The notes under the pieces are model-generated. The model had not been told where the DNA came from. It saw only the letters and a list, made by a program, of their open reading frames with translations, and did no database searches. The translations under genes and the position numbers were made by a program. Shown here piece by piece: positions 25,203 to 38,680 of a stretch of 64,000 nucleotides of DNA. Each line of letters starts with the position of its first letter. Position 1 is the first letter of the stretch. Source of the DNA: Quillaja saponaria (Eukaryota > Streptophyta > Magnoliopsida > Fabales > Quillajaceae); the NCBI GenBank assembly GCA_029379385.1, contig CM055611.1:992001-1056000 (forward strand), written 5' to 3'.

Positions 25203-28200
25203 ATGGATCAGATACTGAACAAGGTGGGATCCTATTGGTTCAGCCAGAAGGCCAGTAAGGAGTTCAACTCTGTCGGTGATGATATCAACGTATATACTCA
25301 TCTCTCTCACTTTCTCTTTTTGATGTCGATGAAAATAAAAAATCAGTTTTTATTTTATTTTTTGTAATTTTTGATAGTTTATTTCTTAATTGAAGTTATT
25401 GGATTGATCCTTTCATAGAAAAGGAAAATTATCATTATGATGCATCGTTAATTAGGGATTTATTGTTTCTGTTAGAGGAAATGGGATAGTAATTTGTGTC
25501 AATGAAACATTGATATACGTTCTTTGTTTGTGTTTAATTACATGGGTATGAGAGTTAATGCTGCTAATCCGATTGAAGGGTAATGAAGATCTGGGTCTTG
25601 CTCAGAATTGTATTTAAGGGCAATTCAAGGGTATTGATGTCTAATGGAGAAATTTTTAAGGTTTGGAGGGGAAGAGGGGGTTGGAGGAGTTTTCATATTC
25701 GAGAGTATATCTGCCGGTCCATTCTTTTGTATATGATTTGTGTGGTTTTTTTGTGCCTCGAAAATGTGTTGTCACTAAATATCATTCAGAACCGATTGTT
25801 ATTTTCCCGTTAAATTGCTCGTGAAGGTAGTTGTTATATTACAGTGCAGATGAATTCTAATGAAACTTGTTAAATATTTTGATCAGCTTAGTTATTTTGG
25901 CAGCATAAATAATACTTTTGAAATGGTATAATAGCATTGGCTAATTTGTGTGTGCTTAATCTTTGAATCCTCGTGTCCTTGGACTGGGCACAGTTACAAG
26001 TGGGCATCAGTCAATTATGCCTTATAGAAACTTTTTTAAATTGCTCTTATTGAAACTAAAGCTGTGTTTATTTGGTTAGGCATTTTTGTCAGTTGTTACA
26101 ATACTCCCAAAGTATACTTAGCTCTTGTATTTTCCCTGTTCCTGGGTAGAAGGGAGCTCTGAATTTTATGTGAGTTCGCTTGACAGGCAGATGGTCAAGT
26201 CCATTCTTTCCTATTGGGGTGGAAGTTGGTTGGTGGGTTCTTTTTGTGCTTACTCCTCGTGTCACCCGCTTCTTTTTCACAGATATTGGAATTAGATTTT
26301 GAATTTCAATCAGTTGATCAGCCTTACATTGGAAGTTGGAACTCTTGTTGTTAATGAAGAAAGGTGATGCATCAGCTACCAACTAGACTGCATGTAGTAG
26401 TGGCTACTCTAGTTCCGAGCATGAAAAATGGAAAGGTCAATTTTTGTCGCATTGGTATTGGAACAAAGTATGATAATCAACTACACTTGTTGGAGTTATT
26501 TTATATGTGAACAAAATTTTGTGTTGAAATATTAATTCAAAAATAAAATACTTGATTGCTTGATTTTTTGTGGCTGATATATCATATAACTCATTAAATA
26601 GTGCTGAAGTATTGGCTCCTAATGCGTCTATGTGGAACTGAAATTATAGAGTTTGAATATAAAAAGAAAATGAGGAATGAGAGTGAAACACAGGTTCTAT
26701 ATATGTAATTCTTATCTTATGGTGGATATTGTCTATTGTGAATTTAAAAATAACTTTCAACAATACTCTTCAGTTGGCAGTCTACCTTTCTTGCTTGAGT
26801 TGCGTGGCAAATATTTTGTATTGACTTATGAAACTTTTTCCTTGGGATTAGTCTTTGTCGACAAGTATTGAAGGAGGAGCCAAATGGCTGGTTAACAAGG
26901 TTAAAGGTTTGTTCTCTTATCTTTCTCTGTCTCCCCCCTATGTATCTCTATCTTTCCTTTTTTTCTTTTTCTTTTTTTGGTGGCTGCTTGAGCATTGATT
27001 CTCAGAAAATTTTGTGAAATTAGTATTGATCCTGCATGACATAATTTGTTCAGACAAATGCATGCATTCATTTGTTAACTACCAAATGAAGCAACCTGAT
27101 TTAGGTAATTATGGTTCACATGATCAAAAGTCATAAGGGATCCCCACCCTGGAGAGTACTTTGCAACATTTCATTGGTAGAATATATAAATTAAAACTAT
27201 CTGTACTTTGTGTAGGGCTGTTGTATGAACTTCCAAGCTTTATGTATTGTATGTGTGTGTGTGTGTGTGTACTCTTTTATGTGTTTCATTTATTGGGGTG
27301 ATTTTGACAGCACAAGGTGGTTGGTGTCTTTTAGGAATTTAGTTCTTACTAATGGAAGGGGTTAAGTCTGAACTATTTTGGTGGGTGTAGTTCTCATTTT
27401 TGTTTGTTGTTTGGATTTAATGATATGGTGCAACAAAAGTATTTATGAGCAGTTGGGACAAATAATATTTCTTTCGAAATTTAAGTAATTGGAATGTGTA
27501 CCATATATGTGTTATTTGAGATAAAAACTCATGACACTTATACAAGCTATGTATTAAATATAGTTCAAATTTTTTATACATGTTTTTTATGCAAATAACT
27601 ATTAAACGTTTTGATATTAAAATTTTGTAGTTTGTCATGTTATAAAAACTTCCATTTTTTTTTTGGTTTGAGTTGAAAAGCTATTCAAATTAGGTATTTG
27701 GTTTGCTCACAAAGAATAACCCCTCCCCCCAACACGCGCACACACAAATGCGTTGCTCCCAAACTGAAGTCTACTTTATCAGAACAGTATCTTTTGGGAG
27801 CAGCTTAAATGTATGATTTGAGAACAAGTTCATTGGTCGTAGATGTAGTTAGAGCCTAGAGGATCCTCTCAAAAAAGAGAAAAGAAAGTAGGTAGAGGAT
27901 ACAGTATTTTGCTTTGACAAAGGAAAATAGTCTGGTAAAATAGTTTGAAGTGGATGGTTGCTCTTACTGTAACATAAGTGGTAAGGTACATATTAGCAAA
28001 AACAAAAGTTCAGCTTAAAAAATAAAAAAGAGAAAGTGGATAAGAGTATGTTTTAAATCTTCATGTTTGACCAGGATACAACAAGTTTCCATCTTATGTT
28101 ACTAACATGGGTGTATATATTGGCTGATTTCTTCCAATAGTGAAAATCAGAGATTAAACCTCCCAAATCCTTATCCCTCTTTTTCTCTTCTGTGTGATCA

Positions 28201-28685
28201 ATATTCTTATTAAGTGATTTAATATTTATTGCTAGCTAACTTAGTTGTTTCTCGGTCGTTACTCGTTTTGTTGCTTCATGATCTTAAAGCTCTCCAACTC
28301 TGTTCTTCTTGTAGGAAAAATGCAAAAGCCATTACCAGAGTTGTTAAAGGAGTATGATCTAGCAATAGGAATCTTTCCTCGTGATGCAACGAACTATGAA
28401 TTTAATGAGGAGACTGGAAAGCTTATTGTCTACATACCTTCAATATGTGAAGTGGGCTACAAGGATTCATCTGTCTTGCGTTTCTCCACCACAGTGACAG
28501 GTTATTTAGAGAAAGGAAAGCTCGCAGACATAGAGGGACTGAAGACAAAGGTGATGATCTGGGTAAAAGTGAGCAACATCTCCTCTGATGGATCAAAGCT
28601 CCACTTCTCAGCTGGGATGAAGAAAACCAGAAGCAGAGAGGCTTATGAGGTACTTAGAGATGGCGTATCCGTAGATAAATTCTAA
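25203..28685 (+). CDS. DUF538 family protein
   Basis: Three exons: 25203-25289, 26852-26906 and 28315-28685, giving 170 residues. Exon 1 encodes MDQILNKVGSYWFSQKASKE and exon 2 SLSTSIEGGAKWLVNKVK. Exon 3 carries the DUF538 domain, with LLKEYDLAIGIFPRDATNYEF, a GKLIVYIPSICEV strand pair and a closing WVKVSNI / KLHFSAGMKKTRSREAYEV. Plant DUF538 proteins form a small beta-barrel resembling lipid-binding BPI-type folds, and some are linked to stress and trichome traits; the biochemical role is unsettled. Most family members have a signal peptide. This one instead has a short amphipathic leader, which suggests a cytosolic or membrane-associated subgroup. Introns are long (1.56 and 1.41 kb), with standard GT-AG sites and consistent phases. 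Confidence 0.88.
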
Positions 28686-29139
28686 AATGGTAAGGAATTA
28701 GGATCCATCCTTATGTGAATAGGTTCACAAGTTGTGCCTCAGTTGTTAGTTCGTCTTGATCATTTTTCTTTCCTCTGCATGGTGGTTATTGTAAGTAAAA
28801 AGGGTGGTTCCCGTAATCTAAATTTCAACTGCTTCCTTTTAATACAAAATGGTAGTAATGCAGTGAAAGTGTGAAACTCCTTTTGTTAATTTCTTTTTTG
28901 GCGTGTTTTAAAATTTTCAATATTTGATTTTTATTTGTTTTTGACAACGTAAGGCTTGTTTTAACGATTACATTGATAATACTATATCAGCATCATTTGT
29001 GGGAATAAAATAATTGTAATAAGCGAGGAGTTTGGGACTTTGCGTTTGAATAATCTTCCCAGGTTGGGAATAAACCATAAAGTAATTAGAAATTTCCAAG
29101 GGGAGACAAATAGGGTAGAAGTGAACAAAATAAAGAAAC

Positions 29140-29144
29140 AAAAA
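29140..29144 (-). terminator. RNA polymerase III terminator of the tRNA-Gly gene
   Basis: A run of five T on the minus strand, 5 bases after the tRNA discriminator base. Confidence 0.8.
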
Positions 29145-29149
29145 GAAAT

Positions 29150-29220
29150 TGCACCAGCCGGGAATCGAACCCGGGTCTGTACCGTGGCAGGGTACTATTC
29201 TACCACTAGACCACTGGTGC
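29150..29220 (-). tRNA. tRNA-Gly (anticodon GCC)
   Basis: This is a 71-base cloverleaf on the minus strand. The acceptor stem is GCACCAG / CTGGTGC with discriminator A. The A box is TGGTCTAGTGG, the anticodon loop reads CTGCCAC with anticodon GCC, and the B box is GGTTCGATTCC. There is no intron and no encoded CCA. A T5 run on the minus strand (29144-29140), 6 bases past the 3' end, fits an RNA polymerase III terminator. It lies about 0.5 kb beyond the DUF538 stop, on the opposite strand. Confidence 0.97.
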
Positions 29221-32200
29221 TTATTTGTTGCAAGGCAAGTCCAATATTTTAATATACTTATCCTAATGGTCACTGTCATTTAAGAAAGTAGTCCGCCAGA
29301 ACTTCGGTAATCCATTTGCGCACCCAAAAAAATAAATCAAACATTTGATTGGACCCAAACAGATCCACTACAAAGAAAGTAACCATGCTCTTAAAGTTCT
29401 CAATCCCAAGATACCAAGGTACCTTGGTAGTACTTCAAAATCTGAAGTCCGAACTATACCATCTTCCATTGGACTAATGAGGAGGAAAAGTTGGAACTTT
29501 GTTCCACATATCTAATAAGGTGCCTAATTTCATAAGCATATTTGGGATTATTTGTTTTTTCATTCTATGGCCTTCCCTGAATTACAGAAGCATTATTCAT
29601 ATCTGATGGGGAATGCATAGATAAAAGAGAAACAAGTAACATCTCAATCATAAATCAAGTTGATCAACGGTTGGCAATCCTTTTGAGCAAAGGGGCCTTG
29701 ATCATTTAGAGGATGATGTTTCAGAAGATGATCCTGAATGCTGTATCTCATTCACTCTTGCTACTAGCCTGCTATAGCAGAGCAATTCTTTTCAGTTGGT
29801 TGATATGGCTTCCATATATTTTATCAGTTTGACTGTTCTTCAGTTGCCATTAAGTTGTTGAAAGAAGGTTTTTGAAGCTTCATACCTAGACCATTAAATT
29901 GCACTATTGCATTTGCAGCAGCAGATGCATGCAAGAAGGGGTGGGTTGTGTGCTATCACCACAAGCCTCAATCCAAATGTATGTCTACAAAATCACAAAT
30001 TTAGCGTTTCACATCAATACGAATCAAGAATATCTTCATATATTGATGATGCCTTTAGTTTTAAAAATCATTCGGTCATGAAAGCATGCCTTATAGTTTT
30101 TCATGGCTGAAGTGGGAAAAAATTGCATGAAAGCAACATTCTAAGTCGCTGAAAGTAAGAAATGCTTGCACAATATAACAAATAAGAAGTGGCAAACAAT
30201 GAGCTAAATTGTCCTCACAGATACTAAAGGTCTCCTGCCCTTCTTTCTTCTAAGCATCATAATCTAATGGATAGATTCTTTGCTTAACTGGCTAAGTAGT
30301 CAATGGTAGTGACTAGTGATTTTTTTTTTTTTGTCTGCAATCTTTTACTTACATTATATAATGCATGCCAAAGATCAAGACCATGACCCTTTTACACTAT
30401 AGTAGCATCTCCTTCAATTCAAACTGAACTTTCAAGGACTAATTGTGTCAGAGTATTATTTGCATGTGAAGGGACAAAGTAAAGATTCGATCAAGAATTG
30501 AAGTTATTTGCTGATAAAATCAGTTTGGTTGATAAGATTCTTTAATGGCATTTACAAATATGGTATATAGAAAAATGACTTAACCTATTTATCGTGAAAG
30601 GTATTGTATCATCATTCCTTTTTTTTCTTTTTTAAATAAGAAATAATCAAAATTATACCAAATTCACAAAGTCACCTCAATTTGCGTGACCCACACCCAC
30701 AAATTGAGAAATGGTCCAAATTTTAAGAGCTGTATGGGCTTTGTCATGGTCTTAAACTTGTCTGTCATATGGATTATAAGAATATTGCATTTGAGTTGGA
30801 CTTTATTGTGGGCTTTGAGCTGGTTAACAACGAGTCTTGTGATTGTCATCCTTATTCTTATTTAGGTCATATCTTAAGAGCAATGAGTTTGATAATATTT
30901 TGAAAAGGGTGTTGTGCCTTAAAAAGTTTTTTTTATTTTTTTATTTTTTTTGAGGTGCTTCTTCTGTTATTTTTAAAATTTTAATAGTTAAAAATATTTA
31001 AATCTCAAGTGATAGTTTTAAAAACTAACTGTGACTTTTTAAAATATATTCTTAATTAATTTAAACATCATCTAATAAAAGTTGATCAATATTAATGATG
31101 TCTATTTTTGTCATTTTATACATTGATAGTAACTTATAATTTATTTTATCAAATACTTTGTTTATTTTTTCACTACCCACATTAATTTTTATAAAAATTT
31201 ATCAAACAAGATTGCTGTAAATTTTTGACAACTAGCATAAAAATCACATCAGATTTTTACAAATGATAGCATTACTAAACTCACTAAATTAAATTTGGGG
31301 TAGTTTTCAATTATCTTGAGCTAGAGCTCAATTTGTTCAACAATCCACACATAAAGTGAAAAAACAATTCATAAATTTAAAAAAATATATTCACTTATTA
31401 ATTAACAGTTGGATTCCAATATCAGAGACCACATAGTTTCACACCCGAGTTTAATTTACTTTCTTAGAAATTAATTTAAATCTATAAGGTTAGAGTTTGT
31501 GATAAGAACAAAATATAAATTTATGGAAAAAATATAGACGGTGCTAAATTATTATACATCTGATATAAATATATTAGGATACATAAACTATGACAATATA
31601 AATATACAATCTGTTTATAAAAGTGCCCTTAGAGTCCTATATTAAATATATATTGGATTGATATAGCTATATAAGATATAAGTATTAACTATTAAATATT
31701 TTAGTTAATCATTTTGAACCATGTGAGGTGGTGATTGTTTACTTTTAAAGTTACTTAATACTTGGATCAATTGGAGCTAATCATTTTGGACAATGTGAGG
31801 TCGTGATTAATTTTAAAGTTACTTCATGGATCAATTGGGATTGGACCCTTACTTAGTACACAATAATATTGTCACCCCCACTATAAGCTACAATTGGAAG
31901 AAAACTCTTGAACTTTAAAATAAATATATCATAAATTAAGATAATTATGAAAGGGTGATGATATGTACACAGACTAAAAGCAAATACTAAGTGAACAAAG
32001 AGGGCCCATTGTTTGGCAAAAAACAAAAAGTCAGGTCATTTTTTTGACTTTACACCTTGTTTCCCATTTTATCCCTTTCCTCTTATCCTGATTTTATATT
32101 TTCTGTGTCTCTCTACCCCTCTCACAAACAAATGAACACATACGTTGCAGGTGGAAGCATCCTGTCCTCTTAAATTACATTGGGCAAAACCTTTCTTCTG

Positions 32201-33482
32201 CCTCTCACTCGATGGTGGAAGCACAAACATGTGGAAGGTAAAGAATTGAGTGTATGTATTCATCTCACGTTGAACAAAAAAAACCCAAATATAGATAAAT
32301 AAATTTTAGAAACAAACATTCACAATAAAATTAAGAGCTTGTCATCAAGAACTGAGATTTACAGTTTTACCTGCTCACATCAGGTAGACCTACAATTTTC
32401 CTATACCTCCATAACCTTACACGTGTGAAAAACAGTTGCTCACCACGTGCCAGTAATTCTGTAATTCCACCACTCCAAAGTATCATTTATTTTTAAGCAC
32501 TTAATGGTTTTTGATTTACACATGAAATAGACATAAAAACTAGTGGGAATAGAAAAGAAAATATATATAATATTTTATTATATCTCAAGTGTTTATATTC
32601 CCGAATTATAAATCAGAAAAAATATATAAAAGAAAAATATCTAGATCTTAAATAAATTCCTCTCATATTAACAAACTCATTATACAAATACCAAAAATTC
32701 AAAACAAAATTTATCAATATAACAAACTATGTCTCTCTCACACACTAGCCAATTAAGCTAAAATCCAATTTCAAACATAAATTGGAGTCAAAAAATTGAT
32801 TTTTTTTAATTTTTACTTTCAATAATTTTGATATGAAAAGTCTCATGATCCCTCTCGTGTTCATTCTGTACTTAAACATTGTCGCTCCCCTATTTCACCG
32901 CCTCCATTAGTTCCCTTGATCAATTTTTCAATTTCCACCTATCATCCTCCTTTTTGCATCCTGCACAGTAGTGGGGTGGGATAGTTCAATTTGCTTATTG
33001 TTCAAATTTCAGAAAAATTGAGTTTATGCGTTCATTGCTTATTGTGAGAAGGGAAGAAAGAGAGAGAGAACTTAAAGTGAAGATGAGAGAGAAAGGGCAA
33101 ACTTGTGAAAAAAATTTAAAAGTAAGAATCAATTGTTTTTATGTATTTTCGGCAAGTAGTGGGCGATTTTCATTTAGTTTTATGTCGTTCACATTCCAGC
33201 ACCCTTATGAAATCATATCAGTGATAATAATAAATGTTACAAAAAAATTATTTATACATATCACTTTAACAAATAGATTTATACGTTCCTTACAACTTTT
33301 ATAAAATTAAAATAAGATTCTTTATTTCTTTGCCTAAATTTTTTCAAAATATTTCAGAACGCGAGTATACTTTGAATTATATACTCGAGAAAGTACAAAA
33401 TAGCAACCCAACTTTTTCTATATGCAGACAATACAACGTGGACCGGATATTTGCCTAGATTCCTCGTTCACACTAGATAGAC
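29221..33482. other. Spacer between tRNA-Gly and ferritin
   Basis: This 4.3-kb stretch has no recognised gene. It includes an imperfect tandem duplication at 31704-31838 (listed separately). Two ACGTG-core sites (ACGTGTG near 32420 and CCACGTGCC near 32443) resemble G-box/ABRE elements but lie more than 1 kb from the ferritin start. The frames present are short and mutually overlapping. Confidence 0.4.
31704..31838 (+). repeat. Imperfect tandem duplication, two units of about 65-71 bp
   Basis: Unit one (31704-31774) and unit two (31775-31838) both run from TAATCATTTTG(A/G)A through ATGTGAGGT(G/C)GTGATT and TTTTAAAGTTACTT to GGATCAATTGG. Unit two differs by substitutions and short deletions. 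Confidence 0.75.
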
Positions 33483-33496
33483 CACGAGCACGCCAC
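33483..33496 (+). promoter_or_regulatory. Iron-dependent regulatory sequence (IDRS) of the ferritin gene
   Basis: CACGAGCACGCCAC matches the plant ferritin IDRS consensus CACGAGNCCNCCAC at every fixed position but one (A for C at position 8). It lies 253 bases before the ferritin ATG, within the expected promoter. In maize, soybean and Arabidopsis ferritin genes this site mediates repression when iron is low. The match and its location are seen; function here is inferred. Confidence 0.7.
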
Positions 33497-33735
33497 ACGC
33501 CCGTACTCGTAAAACAATCTTGACCCACCACGTCTCATTTAATCAACGGTCCAGAAACAAATCCCGTACATCTTGAACTCTTGCAAGACCCTTCACTAAC
33601 ATTTTATGTCCTCTCATTGCTATGCTTCTGTGCTTCAGACTTCAGACCCAACACCCATCTCCGTTGAGTCTTCACCATCTGTTTCCTTATCAATCTTTGG
33701 TTTTTTCCGAAACCCATTTTCGAGTTTTTCACAAA

Positions 33736-36252
33736 ATGGCTTTAAGATTTCCTCAAATTTCAGGGCTTTCTCTCTCAAACATGGGTGGAAATGGTCTGAG
33801 AAAACCCAAGTTTTTTTCCTTTTCTTTGCCCTCATTTTCAGATTCTTCTTCTCTGAGATTCATTAAGAGAGATGGAAGCAACAAATTGGTGGTTTACGCT
33901 TCAAGTGGAACGGATTCTGCACCAATAACCGGTGTTGTATTCGAACCATTTGAGGAGGTTAAGAAGGATTTTCTTGCGGTTCCGATAGCACCTCAAGTTT
34001 CATTGGCTCGTCAGAGATATTTAGACGAGTCTGAAGCAGCAATCAACGAGCAGATCAAGTTCGTATTTTGTTTACTTTTTTATTTGTTTATTCTATTTTA
34101 TAAGAATATACTTTTAGTTGTTATTAATGGTTTAGGATGTGTTTGGTTCAAAATCATTAAAAATCTTTAAATATAACTTTTTACCTGTAGTTTAAGTAAA
34201 TCAAAAACATATTTCTTTATGCTGACTCTTGAATTTTGGTGACTCTAAAAGAATCAGTGTTTCTTTCTCTAAATTAAATTTGGGTGACAATAAATTTTAA
34301 GATTCTAATTTGTGCCAAGCAAATAGGAAGTTTCAAGGGTTTCATAATTACTTGTTTTGTAGAAGGTTTTCTACTTTTATTTGGGAAAGGTCTTGGTATG
34401 TTGGTACCAGAGTTGTATGTTATGCATTATTTTAGTTTCAGTACCACTTTAATGGTGATTACCACTTAATGATACTAAACAGTAGGATGAGCACTCTTCT
34501 ATGATGAGTTGAGGACTTTAGATTTTCTTTCAGTTTCTTTGTCCCAATTGCATTTTTCATCTGCTGACAGTCTCGTCTTTAATGTATGTCACAGTGTGGA
34601 ATATAATGTTTCTTATGTGTACCATGCCTTGTACGCATACTTCGACAGGGACAACATTGCTCTCAAGGGCCATGCCAAGTAACACAAATACTCCAAAACT
34701 TCCGTCTCTTAATTCTTCATTTATTATGAGTGCAAGATTTATGTATTATTTTTGTTGGAGACAGGTTCTACAAGGAATCAAGCGGAGAAGAAAGAGAACA
34801 TGCTGAAAAGCTAATAAAATATCAGGTTGTCTCAAGTTTAAAATTATCCCTGGTTCCTCGTTAGTTATAGATATGTATGTGCTCATCATATGATAAAATG
34901 ACTAATACAAATGCAATTTGTAATAGAATACTCGTGGAGGAAAAGTGATACTGCACTCCATACTGAATCCCCTCTCAGAGTTTGAGCACGCAGAGAAGGG
35001 AGATGCCTTGTATGGTAAGTTTGTTCACTACTGTAGATAGCTTCTTTGTTCTGAATACCCTGGTAATTTTGCTCTTTACAACTATTTTGGTACTATGTAG
35101 ATAAGTGTGTTGCTATGTATACAGGATATGATTTTTCTTTTTGCTAGAAAGATTTGTAACTTAATCATTTATAGAATTTACTACACATATCTTGGCCAAG
35201 CCAATTAGTAATATTTCCTTTGTGCTAATTTCAGTGGCAGAGTTGCCAAATGTTACTTCTGTTTTAGTTACAGACTATAATAGTTCAAGCAACTGGGTTT
35301 TGATCCTTTTTTTTCTTTTTTGTCTTTTTTCTGTTTTCTTCTTGTTTTGATTCTATTTCCCCATTCCAGCAATGGAGTTGGCATTGTCTCTGGAGAAGTT
35401 AACAAATGAGAAACTTCTAAGTTTGCACAGTGTAAGCATCTTTACCTTCTGAGTGTTATCGTTTTTATGATGATATCCTAGTTCGATTTTATATGATGTT
35501 TGCCACTAGTTAATCCAAAATATTAGTTTCGGGTCAACTAACATGCTTTTAATGTAATTCCTTTTGATCTTGTTAAACAACAGGTGGCAGACAGCAATAA
35601 TGATCCCCAGTTGGCAGATTTCATTGAAAGCGAGTTTTTGACCGAGCAGGTGTTTTTCCCGGCTTTCAGTCCATATATAATCTTGAGTTATTTCTTTGTC
35701 CAGGTTTAGGACAAAGCGAGAGGAATAAATAGGAAATGACATGATAGCTTAGAAATTAGGTTGCCTTAGTTTCTTATACTATATACATATTTGTTTCTCT
35801 ATTCTCTTAGTTCTTTCCAAGTTTCCAAATTAACAAGCAACATTTAATAAAATGTAGAAAATAATAATGCTTTTGGTAGAATATGGAAGGAACACCTTTT
35901 TATCAGCACTTCGAGCAAGACCTTTTTATTGCATGTTGAATCATGTGATTTGTTCTACTTCTAATATGATTTTCTTCTTTTTTTCTCTAACTTAGGTTGA
36001 AGCAATTAAAAAGGTAGCAGAATACGTGGCTCAGCTGAGGCGTGTTGGAAAGGGACATGGTATGAATATGTTTTGTTGCACTTACACTTGAAAGTGGCTA
36101 CTACCATTGTCTTTATGTTCAAATGCATCCACCACTTATTTTTCCTCTTTGCTCCTAATCCCATTCCTGGATTCTAAGAAATTACTGTTTGGTGGCTTGC
36201 AGGAGTGTGGCACTTCGATCAAAGGCTCCTTCATGAGGGTGATGCAGCATGA
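33736..36252 (+). CDS. FER: Ferritin, chloroplast-targeted
   Basis: Eight exons: 33736-34058, 34595-34678, 34765-34825, 34927-35014, 35370-35431, 35584-35649, 35996-36059 and 36203-36252, giving 265 residues. It is an iron-storage shell subunit (24-mer) of the plastid stroma. Residues 1 to about 52 form a Ser/Phe-rich transit peptide (cleavage likely near VVYA|SSG). The plant-specific extension peptide follows ([17 protein letters not shown]), then the four-helix ferritin fold from [20 protein letters not shown]. Ferroxidase-site glutamates and histidine are visible in [21 protein letters not shown] and the later helices; the end is [19 protein letters not shown]. The eight-exon layout is typical of plant ferritins, and all splice phases fit with GT-AG borders. 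The start was chosen at MALRF; the frame is also open to an in-frame ATG at 33622, which would add 38 residues. Confidence 0.95.
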
Positions 36253-38671
36253 TGAAGAAAAAGTGAATAACTTAGTTCAATTCACGTTAGAGATCTGGTC
36301 TTAGCTAATGTGCATGCTGGGATGTGGTTTGATTTGTAGAATAATGTACTGCTGTTCAGAGAGAAGCCATAACCCACTGTAAAATAAAATAAATGAAGCA
36401 TATATGTAAGCATTGTTGTGAGGGACCTTGAATTACTACGTAGGAATATATTTGATTTCGGGTAAATGAAGCATATTATGTAAGCATGTGCTATTTTTAA
36501 AGATAGTTCATAGAAGTCCTATCTGTAATGGATATTAAATTCCACGTGTTTATGAAGCCTCAGTTTTTTTTTTGGTAAGGATCCTCAGTTTTTTTTTTTT
36601 TTTTCCCAATGTGTCTTTGCATACTCCTCTTTAGTCTCACTTAGGATTATCTTGAATATTAACCCAATATATACCTCCATGTATTTTTAGAGGATTTTTT
36701 TTCTTCCCAAGTGGCAAGTGCAGTACATGAAAAGTTGCCTTGCTCTGAGCTGAACCATTGACAGTGAATTTGGGGAAAGAAAAAAACTCTCTTGAATAAA
36801 ATGGAATTTAATCAATTTATTTAAGGTTATAAACCAGGTTGAGTCAACTTGACAGTTAGTAAGTAAATGATATTTTATTGGGTTGATAAGGAATCAAGCT
36901 TGATTTCTTGTTTGTTTAAGAACAAATCAAATTGAGTCGAAAAGTAAGTTCAGTTCCGGATGTCAGAAATTCAAGTCGTGGAGCAGAATGTGCTTTTGAA
37001 ATTGCCTAGAAGTTTTTTTGTCAAGGGCACAATCAAGCAACAGGTAAGAGTTTGTTGGAACAATTGGAAAACCGGACCACAAGTAGGCTATACTCAGATG
37101 CTGATATCTACATGAGTTTTGGAACAGGTACTTTGATCAGTCATTTCTTGTTCTTGGTGGAACAAACCAAATCCTCATATCAAAATAGAACGCGGAAACT
37201 TGTTCATCAAGGACACCTAGGACCAGTTCTCTACCATGGAAACATGGTTTAGGTAGAATGAAAACAGAAACTCCAATAAGAAGACCTCTTGTTCCTTTTA
37301 GTGTTGTAGGCATATTGAGGACAAGAAGAGTGAATTATTTGCCACATCACTTGTATATCTTCATATTCCCCGCAAGACTCCAAGTCCTTATAAAGACTCA
37401 GAAGCCCATTCCTCTGTCCTGCGATCAGTATTATGATAAACAGAGATCACAACCTTAGAAGAGCTTAAATATTTCAAATAGGTTCATACCCAAAAACAAT
37501 TCCCACTATTTTTTTAGTTCATAATTTACATTCACAACAATATCAGCTCAAATTGCCTTTGTTATAGTTCATTGTGTCTTGGTAATGAATGAATGCATTT
37601 TTCTGAAAGTCATACATACCTTTGTGTTTTATTCTGAAGTGTGAAGTGACTTTAAGAAGTAGACTCTTTGTTGGGAAGAAAGTCAAACGCTTGAAGCATA
37701 ACCAGCCCTTCCACCTCTCCATCTTTTGAAAATATAGCTCTCCTCTTGCAGTCTTACTCTATCTATTCCTTCATCCCATTTTATATTGCCAGTGTCAATG
37801 GTTCTTCTCCTTCTCTAATTAAATTAATGCTTGAAGAAAACAACAAAACATATCCACCATAGCACAAAGCAACATATGTCAAGACAAAGCCTTTGTATTA
37901 ACATGCAATGACATTATTGTCCCCCATAAATAATGTCTTGAAATATGCAAAGAACAAGCTTCTAATTTCTAACTATAAGGATATAATTGTAATTTGAAAA
38001 AGATGCTAGAGACTGTTTACTTGTAACCGACCACTTGGTAATTACATTTGAGGAGTTTCTGCTTGAAAAGGAAGAGTTACATGAATAAATGGACACTGAG
38101 TTGGAGACTTCATTTGGATTTTTGCTTTTCCTACTCATTGTTCTCACCAAAGATTCTTAATGTTCTTTGTATTTAGAAGGGTGATGATGGGGCCCTGGTC
38201 AAGCGGTTAGTTGGTTTTTCTGCAGTGCCTTTGTGTTTGTGTCTAAGCCTGTCCTCCTTTCATCTCCCTGCAATAGCTATGCAAATTATAATCATAAAAA
38301 GTAAGATTAACAGGGCAAGAACTTTGGACTTTCTGCAATCCCTTTATATGCTTAGCCTAATCTTTTGGGAATTACATTTGGAAACTTGGACTAATGCATG
38401 TGCTAGGCAACCGTACCTATTTTCTGATGGTGGTCCTAAACTGCCTTCCATGACATCTCACCTACTTTAACTTTCCCCACCCAAATTCAACGTTTTTTTG
38501 CTGCTGAGCAATTTCAAATTATCAGTTATTGTTATTTATCCTTTGCAATTAGTTAAAGGAATAGGGCTATTAGTGAATTAGGTGAACCAAATTTGAAACT
38601 ACAATATATAATTCATTGAATAGTTACTTGCTATTGAGCAATCGTGCCTCTGAGAGTCCATATACTAGAGA
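36253..38671. other. Ferritin 3' flank and unannotated spacer
   Basis: About 200 bases after the stop look like 3' untranslated sequence. The 37.0-37.5 kb stretch is less AT-rich and has two adjacent short frames (37052-37252 and 37258-37458) that I do not recognise. The 38.15-38.47 kb stretch has one 81-codon frame of ordinary composition without family features. Neither is called a gene. Confidence 0.35.
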
Positions 38672-38680
38672 GGGAAGGGT
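38672..38680 (+). repeat. Left target-site duplication of the MULE
   Basis: GGGAAGGGT, matched by GGGAAGAGT at 45202-45210 (8/9). The exact terminal base of the element is not certain to within a few bases. Confidence 0.55.

Noticed and set aside
26149..26165. GAAGGGAGCTCT core resembling mature miR159 in intron 1 of the DUF538 gene
   Set aside because: Only about 12 contiguous bases match, and I saw no complementary arm nearby that would make a hairpin precursor.
26089..26382. 97-codon minus-strand frame in intron 1 of the DUF538 gene
   Set aside because: No family features, antisense within a long intron, and no splice or promoter context.
37052..37458. Two adjacent 66-codon frames downstream of ferritin
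   Set aside because: Less AT-rich than the surroundings but without recognisable protein features; could be decayed repeat or transcript remnant, unsupported.
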